Shown here in pieces: positions 57,814 to 64,000 of a DNA stretch of 64,000 bases. Positions within the stretch are counted from its first letter, which is position 1, and the number at the start of each line of letters is the position of its first letter. The notes below the pieces were generated by a model. That model had not been told where the DNA came from, did no database searches, and saw nothing but the letters and a program-made list of their open reading frames with translations. The position numbers were made by a program, and so were the translations under genes. Source of the stretch: Legionella sheltonii (GTDB taxonomy: Bacteria; Pseudomonadota; Gammaproteobacteria; Legionellales; Legionellaceae); the NCBI RefSeq assembly GCF_026191355.1, contig NZ_JAPHOQ010000004.1, positions 1-64,000 on the forward strand, given 5' to 3'.

Positions 57814-59634
57814 ATGGAAACTCTTGCGGCACCTATAACTCGCAATCAAAATTCGCTTGCTGTACTCAAAGAGTACTTTGGGTTTGACTCATTCAGAACA
57901 CCTCAGGAAGACATTATTAATGATGTTATTGCTGGACATGATGTTCTTGTTTTAATGCCCACCGGCGGTGGAAAATCCCTATGTTATCAGATCCCCGCTA
58001 TCGTAAGACCGGGAGTGGGCATCGTTGTTTCGCCATTAATTGCCTTAATGGAGGACCAGGTAACAGCCTTAAGATTACAAGGAATTCGCGCCGCTTATTA
58101 TAACTCATCCTTAACTAGTGAAGAAGCAAAAAATGTATTGATGCAATTACATGGTGATGAACTGGATTTATTATATATTGCTCCTGAACGCCTTATTAGC
58201 ACATCATTTTTAGAACGATTACAAGAATGCCATATCGCACTTTTTGCGATTGACGAAGCGCATTGTATCTCTCAGTGGGGCCATGATTTTCGTCCTGAAT
58301 ATGCCGCTTTAGGGATCTTGAAAGCCCAATTTCCCAATATCCCAATTATTGCTTTAACTGCCACTGCGGACCAACAAACACGCCAGGATATTGTTAAACA
58401 ATTAAACTACTCACCTAAAAAATACATTGCCTCATTTAACAGACCGAATATCCATTATAAAGTCGTTCCTAAAACCAGTGCGGTGAAACAATTAAATCAG
58501 TTCTTACAAACAGTGGAACAACAATCTGGAATTATTTACTGTGGCACCCGTACAAGCGTAGAGAATCTTGCTAAAAAATTACAGGAAATGGGATTTAAAG
58601 CACGTGCTTATCATGCCGGGCTTCCCCACAAAGAACGCAGGGAAGTACAATTTTTATTTCGACATGATCGCATTGACATCGTTGTTGCGACCATCGCCTT
58701 TGGGATGGGGATTGATAAACCTAACGTGCGTTTTGTTGTCCATCACGATTTACCTAAAAATATTGAGGGATACTATCAAGAAACCGGGCGTGCCGGGCGT
58801 GATGGATTACCAGCCCAGGCACTTTTACTCTATGACGCAGCAGATAGTGCGCGTTTACGTTCCTGGATTATTAACAACCCACTTGATGAGCAAAGACGAG
58901 TTGAAACCAATAAGCTCAACCACATGCTGGCTTTTGCTGAAGCATCACATTGCCGTCGCCAAATTTTATTACGCTATTTTGATGAAGTATGTGAAACCGA
59001 ATGTCAATATTGTGATGTATGCGATAACCCGCCAACAACCGCTGATGCAACAGAAGATGCGCGAAAATTCTTATCCTGTATTTATCGTTTACGGCAAAAT
59101 TATGGTTTAACCCATACCATAGATGTATTACGTGGCAGTTCTTCGGATAAAATAAAACAATATGGTCATGAACAACTCAGTACCTTTGGCATTGGTAAAG
59201 ATAAGTCAGCGCAATACTGGAAGCAACTAGCCTGGCAACTTATTCATAAAGAGTATTGTGTGCAGGATATGAACCATTTTAATGTTCTTAAATTAACGCC
59301 TAAAGCAATTCCTTTGCTAAGGGGTGAAGAAAAAGTATCATTGACACTGGCCAATTCCGATATAAAAAGCAATAAAAAGAAATCCAAAGAACGACGTTCA
59401 ATTCAGACAACAAATAGCCCGCTGTTTGAACTGCTTCGTATTTTAAGACGCAAACTGGCCGATGAAGAGAACAAACCACCTTTTATGATCTTCAGCGATG
59501 CAACCCTACATGCAATGGCAGAGGCCAAACCTCAAAACCTGGAACAGTTACTCGCGGTACCTGGCGTAGGTCAACACAAACTGGCACATTATGGAAGCCA
59601 GTTCCTAAACGCATTGAACGAATATAATGAATAG
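57814..59634 (+). CDS. recQ: ATP-dependent DNA helicase RecQ
   Basis: 3'-5' helicase for recombination repair and fork restart. Motif 0 region FGFDSFRTPQEDII, Walker A LMPTGGGKSLCYQIP, DEAHCISQWGHDFRPEY, aromatic loop and ATGRAGRDGLPA-type motif VI (here ETGRAGRDGLPAQ). The zinc site CRRQILLRYFDE, then CETECQYCDVCDN, follows near 400, then the winged helix, and an HRDC domain at the end (LFELLRILRRKLADEENKPP to VPGVGQHKLAHYG). Start ATG 57814 was chosen; an upstream TTG adds 14 residues. A terminator follows. Confidence 0.96.
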   Translation: METLAAPITRNQNSLAVLKEYFGFDSFRTPQEDIINDVIAGHDVLVLMPTGGGKSLCYQIPAIVRPGVGIVVSPLIALMEDQVTALRLQGIRAAYYNSSLTSEEAKNVLMQLHGDELDLLYIAPERLISTSFLERLQECHIALFAIDEAHCISQWGHDFRPEYAALGILKAQFPNIPIIALTATADQQTRQDIVKQLNYSPKKYIASFNRPNIHYKVVPKTSAVKQLNQFLQTVEQQSGIIYCGTRTSVENLAKKLQEMGFKARAYHAGLPHKERREVQFLFRHDRIDIVVATIAFGMGIDKPNVRFVVHHDLPKNIEGYYQETGRAGRDGLPAQALLLYDAADSARLRSWIINNPLDEQRRVETNKLNHMLAFAEASHCRRQILLRYFDEVCETECQYCDVCDNPPTTADATEDARKFLSCIYRLRQNYGLTHTIDVLRGSSSDKIKQYGHEQLSTFGIGKDKSAQYWKQLAWQLIHKEYCVQDMNHFNVLKLTPKAIPLLRGEEKVSLTLANSDIKSNKKKSKERRSIQTTNSPLFELLRILRRKLADEENKPPFMIFSDATLHAMAEAKPQNLEQLLAVPGVGQHKLAHYGSQFLNALNEYNE

Positions 59635-59648
59635 GATATCCTAATTTT

Positions 59649-59673
59649 AATGGCTTATTATTGGCCATTTTTG
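59649..59673 (+). terminator. Rho-independent terminator of recQ
   Basis: AATGGC (59649-59654) pairs with GCCATT (59664-59669), and the stem runs into TTTTTG. It starts 14 bases after the recQ stop. Confidence 0.65.
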
Positions 59674-59776
59674 CTGAAATATTAATACGGACTCGAAGGG
59701 TGAAATTTCGCGCACGATGCACCCAATACTGCCTTTCTCTAATATAGGCTGAGCACTAATACAAGGACTAGTAATT

Positions 59777-61633
59777 ATGGGGCTGAAAGAAATAATCACT
59801 GAGGTTGAAAAAGAGGTTGGCCTATTTTCACAAAAATATAAAACAATAGAAGGAGGTCATACCTACACCATTCCTTTTTCCCAAAAACCTGCCGAACAAC
59901 TCCTGACTTCATTAGGGGGGATGAAGGATCCAAGCGCCATACTTTCAAGCGCTACACCAGCGATTCACACTTCAGGTAACGCAGATGTTACGATAAATGG
60001 CTTTACTCCTAAAACAGCCGATAAAAAATTAGTAATCACTGGAAAGCGTCTTGATCACTTGCTACAAAGCGGCAAAATATATGTCAATACAGCTCTTTTT
60101 CCTGCGGGTTTGTACCAAAAAGTCCTCAATGAAAAACTGGCAGGGAAGAAAAAAGAGGAGTTACCGTCAGAAACTAATGGAATTCACTGGGAAAATCTTG
60201 CGGTTGGAGTGTGTCATGTCCAAGAAATTGATTTGCTCGTTGATACCATTATGAGCACTCACAAAAGAGCCCATACCACAGTCCGTATAGGAAAAATCGA
60301 GGAAAATAATCCGAGCTTGCTTTTGCTTTCAAGCCCCCGCTTGAATCTCAGCGGTGGACTTGACGATCATATGGATAAAGAAACTCAGATCCGTTTTATT
60401 GAAGGAATGTTTTACAACCTTTTTGATGCCGTACAAAAGGAAGGACGCCAATACATCGCAATGCCTGCAGCCGGTTTGGGCGCGCATGGCGGTAAACCCG
60501 AAATGTATTTTGCGGCGTTAATGAAAGCAGCAAAAGCATTTCCTAAATTAAACATCATTTATCATCCTAATGATCATGAAAAATCCTTTGATAAGGCATT
60601 AAAAAAAGCTAAACTGGAGAATGTAGTTAAAATAACTAAAAATGTTATTTTTATTGCAGAGAGACTTAACCAACGGGGTAATCCTTGCGCCTTGCATATA
60701 CCCGCAGATAGCGACGTTATTTATGGATTATCTGATATAGGAGGACCATGGAAATCTCCTCCTTCTAAAAGGCATCTTTTGTTTTTAAATAAAAAAAATG
60801 AAACCAGTCAAACTTATATAGGCGCGCTTTCAACTGCACCATTAAATAGTTTTGGCGTTAATCCACAAGCTTATGCAACAATTATAGAGCGAAATTTAGG
60901 AAATTCTCTCGATACACCATTAGGCAAAGAGATTAAAGATACAATTTCCATTCACGTCACAACACAACAAACACCCTCCATTTCAGAACATGGAATCGAC
61001 CCCACTATTCAAGCAGAACCTGGGAGCCAAGCAAAAAACAATGCTAGAATTACAGGAGAACAGCTCAATAAAATTTCCATAAAACCTACTGAGGGGAGTG
61101 AAGTCCTCAAATCCCCAAAATCATCTGTTGTTCCTGATCACATTTCGGAGCCACCAAAATCCTCTCAAACTAAAGCAATTGAAGAACATCCCTCTTCAAA
61201 ACCTGTAGTTCAAGAGGAATTTCTTCAACAAGCTTCCCGCTTATCCACTAAAAATTCATCTGATCCAAGAAGAATAATTTCTTCTCCCGCTCAAAATGGT
61301 CTCTTCGCCCCACCCAAGGAATCGGTACAAGCTAAAACTCAATCAGCTACTTCCTCATTGAGCGAGCAACAGCTACAGGAAATTAATCAAACCATTGATC
61401 AGTTAACATTGGAAATCGAAAGTTGTTGGCCTTATCCTAATAAGGCTTTAAAACAAATCAAAATAGACGCTCTAAGTGCATTAATAACCCATGCAGAGAC
61501 TATGAGTCTTTCTAATGCCATTGCAGCAATTAAAGAAGAGTTTCCAAGAGTTGCTGAAGGAACTTTTAGTACACGCACAGCTGCTTTATTAGTCCGCCTG
61601 GAGCACTCCACTAAGAATTTGGAAATCCATTAG
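59777..61633 (+). CDS. Large orphan with macrodomain-like region, effector candidate
   Basis: 618 residues. Parts of the N-terminal 370 recall a macrodomain (ADP-ribose binding): LLLLSSPRLNLSGGLDDH near 183 and YIAMPAAGLGAHGGKPEMYF near 230, the latter like the I-x-x-P-A-x-G-x-G loop. Legionella has effectors with macrodomains (MavL), which makes this worth noting, but the fit is partial. Residues about 380-540 are low-complexity, Ser/Pro/Lys-rich. A compact helical tail follows (LEIESCWPYPNKALKQIKID, then EFPRVAEGTFSTRTAALLV). AAGGA precedes the ATG. A single gene, with a hairpin after it. Confidence 0.5.
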   Translation: MGLKEIITEVEKEVGLFSQKYKTIEGGHTYTIPFSQKPAEQLLTSLGGMKDPSAILSSATPAIHTSGNADVTINGFTPKTADKKLVITGKRLDHLLQSGKIYVNTALFPAGLYQKVLNEKLAGKKKEELPSETNGIHWENLAVGVCHVQEIDLLVDTIMSTHKRAHTTVRIGKIEENNPSLLLLSSPRLNLSGGLDDHMDKETQIRFIEGMFYNLFDAVQKEGRQYIAMPAAGLGAHGGKPEMYFAALMKAAKAFPKLNIIYHPNDHEKSFDKALKKAKLENVVKITKNVIFIAERLNQRGNPCALHIPADSDVIYGLSDIGGPWKSPPSKRHLLFLNKKNETSQTYIGALSTAPLNSFGVNPQAYATIIERNLGNSLDTPLGKEIKDTISIHVTTQQTPSISEHGIDPTIQAEPGSQAKNNARITGEQLNKISIKPTEGSEVLKSPKSSVVPDHISEPPKSSQTKAIEEHPSSKPVVQEEFLQQASRLSTKNSSDPRRIISSPAQNGLFAPPKESVQAKTQSATSSLSEQQLQEINQTIDQLTLEIESCWPYPNKALKQIKIDALSALITHAETMSLSNAIAAIKEEFPRVAEGTFSTRTAALLVRLEHSTKNLEIH

Positions 61634-61649
61634 AATTATTACTTGCAGG

Positions 61650-61665
61650 TCGGGCGAAGGCCCGA
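61650..61665 (+). terminator. Hairpin after the macrodomain-like gene
   Basis: TCGGGC/GCCCGA stem with a GAAG tetraloop, starting 17 bases after the stop codon; a TATTTTTG run lies about ten bases further. Confidence 0.45.
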
Positions 61666-61738
61666 ACTGCGTTTGCTATTTTTGTCAATGAATAATCTAA
61701 GCGATGCAGGATGCAGGTTATGCCTAGGCTGCCTTTAA

Positions 61739-62836
61739 CTACGGTAATATCAGCTCGCCTTGGGCATTAAAACGGAATCGATTTTGATCCCAGCCTTGTC
61801 CAAAAAGTCTTAGCACTGAGCTGTAATAACTATCCGCAGTCAACTCCACTGCTTCAACACGTTGTCTTTGTATTGCGAGCTGGGTCGGATTATTTGCTAA
61901 TAAGGGTAACAGAGCAGCAGTAAAACCAATAGAGCCTTTTCCTGTCGTTTTACCACTGAGAATATCAATTTTTTCTGGGGGATACCCCAATTGTTGCGTC
62001 AAATTAATAATAGGTAAAAAATGTTTTATCAATTGTGCTGCTTGAGGTGCATCCTGAGCTAACATTCCTACCCATAGATAGACCCGAATTGCATTATAAC
62101 TGCCAACATTAGGGGACTTCAAATCAGGCTGCCAACCACTATTCTTTTTCCAAATAGCCCAATCCGGTGCAAACCCTTTGGGAGAAGTTTCTAATAGCAA
62201 ACGTCTGCTATTACGTTCAATAACAGTCCATTTACTATTTAATTTGGCAAAGCGAGCAAATAACTGAGGAGGTAAATAACTTGGATTAACTCGCCAAGTT
62301 TTTTTAAAATTAAATCCAAATTGACCTGGAAGTACCATAAGTCCAAATCCCGGAATTTGAGCTACTTCTTCTTTGAGAATACGTTTGAGAAGCTCTTTAC
62401 CCAAAGCATCATACCGCTTATTTTTCCACAAACGTCCTGCTTCAAGTAAATCATAAGCAATCCATAAGTCCGAGTCAGTCGCCGAATTACTGTCTAAAAC
62501 GCTCCATTTCTTATTGGCATTTTGTCCCCATTCCCATGCAGGTAGCCGTTTTGTCAAATCACCGGCAGCAAGATTGTTTTCAGTCCAAAGTAATAATTTA
62601 TCAAACATCGGTTGATCATTGGCAACCAAAGCAAAAAATAATCCATAACTTTGCCCTTCAGATGTTGTTTTTCTCTCAGGAAGTTGTGGATCAATGACTC
62701 GGCCATCCACGCTGATGTAATACTGCTTAAATTTATCCCAAATTGGCCATTGCGTATTTGCAATGACATTTGAAATAGGCATCATAGATAGGAGCCATAA
62801 CAACAAAAATTTTTTAATTTTTGATTTAAAAATCAC
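61739..62836 (-). CDS. bcsZ: Cellulose operon endoglucanase BcsZ (GH8)
   Basis: Periplasmic endo-1,4-beta-glucanase that trims nascent cellulose. Signal peptide 1-27, then KTTSEGQSYGLFFAL with the general acid E60, LPAWEWGQNANKKWSVLDSN, ATDSDLWIAYDLLEAGRLW and NVGSYNAIRVYLWVGML. At the position of the E. coli general base (D243, in SYDAIRVYLW as I recall it) this protein has N248. The codon is AAT, read directly. The enzyme may be inactive, or may use another base as in other GH8 subgroups. GTG start overlaps the bcsB stop by four bases (GTGA). Confidence 0.92.
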   Translation of the reverse strand: MIFKSKIKKFLLLWLLSMMPISNVIANTQWPIWDKFKQYYISVDGRVIDPQLPERKTTSEGQSYGLFFALVANDQPMFDKLLLWTENNLAAGDLTKRLPAWEWGQNANKKWSVLDSNSATDSDLWIAYDLLEAGRLWKNKRYDALGKELLKRILKEEVAQIPGFGLMVLPGQFGFNFKKTWRVNPSYLPPQLFARFAKLNSKWTVIERNSRRLLLETSPKGFAPDWAIWKKNSGWQPDLKSPNVGSYNAIRVYLWVGMLAQDAPQAAQLIKHFLPIINLTQQLGYPPEKIDILSGKTTGKGSIGFTAALLPLLANNPTQLAIQRQRVEAVELTADSYYSSVLRLFGQGWDQNRFRFNAQGELILP

Positions 62837-64000
62837 GCTTTATCCTGTTGACTACCATTTAAACGACGACGATTAATGACTGCCAAACCATTCCAAATCA
62901 AAAAGGTAACTAATATCGCAGCCAAAAGAGACAAAAGCGCCAAATTGATGGGATGTTTTTGCAATGAAAACCAAAAACGCTCTACCCATGGTAAATAGCC
63001 AAGATGATAGGTCTTGCCTACTCTGAAACTATCAATTCCAGAATTACGAATTACGGCGAGCGAACCAAAGACTTTATCAACATTTTTATTGTTAGATAGT
63101 GCATTATTGAGTAATTCAAAGCCCTGCTGATTTTCTGCCAAAAGAATAATAATACTGCGTTTATTGTTAAAGGGGGATTGAATGCCGAGAATTGCTGCCA
63201 AAGAACCCATGGCACTCATCGTAGTTTTACTCTCAGCAATGCTGAAAGGAGTCTCGCGATGTATATCAGGCATCGCATTGTTATTTAGAGGTTTTTTAAT
63301 CCAATCCTGTGTTTTATTGATTAACAAATTGAGATCTTCATTATTTTTAAGCTCTTTGGGTAAAGACCCGATAATTAAAAGATCTGCATCTTTATTTTGA
63401 ACCTGAGACCAATCATCTGTCAAAGTCATCGATAGAACAGGATAACCTGTTGCTGCACCAATATTACCCATAACATTCAATAAGGTGCTTAGCGCTTCAG
63501 GATGTGATTGCGGATCAATGTACACTATTGTTTGCGAGAGATCAGCCAGGATACTGAAAGGATAGCCTGAACTCATAAAAGCATTTAAATTAGGCATCGT
63601 AATGAAATGAGAATAATTAGATAAATTCAAAGTGGAAGAACGATCGATAAGCCCTGAATTGTTAATAACCTGATAGGTAATGCATTGTTCATTTTGCATT
63701 CCTCCAGCAATTTGAGTCCCATAAGCAAAATCAAAAGTGAATTGGTTGTGTGCTCCTAAATGTGCTGGAATATAGAGTCTTTGACTTGTTTCGGCCATAT
63801 TATCAGAAAAAGTATGTTCCTGGTGCGACTCCAACTGATAACTTTTCACAAAAGAACCATTCAAGCTAATATTCAATTGTGACATGCTGGCAGCTGGGGG
63901 AATTGAGTAACGGTACTTTAAACGTAAATCAATGCCTCTGCCTTGATTAACAAACAAATCAGGAGGCACATTAAATCGAAGTGAAACGGGATAAGGGGTA
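62833..64000 (-). CDS. bcsB: Cellulose synthase regulatory subunit BcsB (partial)
   Basis: C-terminal part of the periplasmic, membrane-anchored subunit that guides cellulose away from BcsA. The frame is open to the window edge (it reads TPYPVSLRFNVPPDLFVNQG at the edge), so the gene continues outside. Seen here are the end of one carbohydrate-binding domain (LYIPAHLGAHNQFTFDFAYG), the flavodoxin-like domain (MPNLNAFMSSGYPFSILADL, typical of BcsB) and the C-terminal membrane helix (LALLSLLAAILVTFLIWNG) before a basic tail. It is translationally coupled to bcsZ. Confidence 0.92.
   Translation of the reverse strand, partial: TPYPVSLRFNVPPDLFVNQGRGIDLRLKYRYSIPPAASMSQLNISLNGSFVKSYQLESHQEHTFSDNMAETSQRLYIPAHLGAHNQFTFDFAYGTQIAGGMQNEQCITYQVINNSGLIDRSSTLNLSNYSHFITMPNLNAFMSSGYPFSILADLSQTIVYIDPQSHPEALSTLLNVMGNIGAATGYPVLSMTLTDDWSQVQNKDADLLIIGSLPKELKNNEDLNLLINKTQDWIKKPLNNNAMPDIHRETPFSIAESKTTMSAMGSLAAILGIQSPFNNKRSIIILLAENQQGFELLNNALSNNKNVDKVFGSLAVIRNSGIDSFRVGKTYHLGYLPWVERFWFSLQKHPINLALLSLLAAILVTFLIWNGLAVINRRRLNGSQQDKA

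Noticed and set aside
58568..59110. 180-codon plus-strand frame
   Set aside because: Out-of-frame shadow inside recQ; the helicase and zinc motifs are in the main frame.

Overview
The window looks like a stretch of a Legionella chromosome, probably not L. pneumophila itself. It is AT-rich. It mixes ordinary gammaproteobacterial housekeeping operons (yajC-secD-secF; yicC-gmk-rpoZ-spoT-ridA; rph; pilT-yggS-yggT; recQ) with genes typical of Legionella: a mitochondrial-carrier protein of the LncP type, an IcmD/DotP-like Dot/Icm protein, an ankyrin protein, a Thi5-type thiamine operon, and several orphan proteins with membrane segments, coiled coils or acidic tails. Species assignment is inference; no rRNA is present.

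Layout. 1-9 kb: a tRNA-Thr, an amino-acid permease, a double GNAT protein, csaA, and a cell-surface cluster (WbpM-type dehydratase, GT-C membrane protein, UbiA-type prenyltransferase). 9-20 kb: secretion (yajC-secDF) set among orphan genes, including a broken gene remnant, an ankyrin protein, an IcmD-like protein and a 159-residue protein ending in a CaaX box. 20-27 kb: a czcCBA-type metal efflux operon whose czcA is cut by an insertion sequence with 7-bp target duplications; removing the element and one duplication restores the reading frame exactly. 27-33 kb: thiamine operon thi5-thiO-thiS-thiG-thiDE-thiF behind a promoter and a TPP riboswitch. 33-41 kb: a degenerate Tgt-like protein, queA, a long coiled-coil protein, a His-rich membrane protein with a PmrA-type operator, an ABC-F ATPase. 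41-51 kb: stringent response and housekeeping genes, LncP homologue, rph, pilT, yggS, yggT. 51-54 kb: a second, much diverged mitochondrial-carrier-like protein with a proline-rich N-terminus and a PmrA-type operator. 54-57 kb: valine catabolism genes. 57-64 kb: DNA glycosylase, recQ, a large macrodomain-like orphan, and the 3' part of a cellulose operon (bcsB partial, bcsZ).

How it fits together. The effector candidates are scattered singly between conserved operons. Two of them (37302..38186 minus and 51989..53527 plus) share the same promoter design: two TTAA-containing hexamers five bases apart, then ten bases to the -10 box. The most notable leads are the second carrier-like protein, the CaaX protein, the catalytically degenerate Tgt paralogue beside queA, the UbiA/GT-C pair that suggests a lipid-linked pentofuranose, and the Asn replacing the expected catalytic Asp in BcsZ. 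All family assignments were made by eye from motifs.
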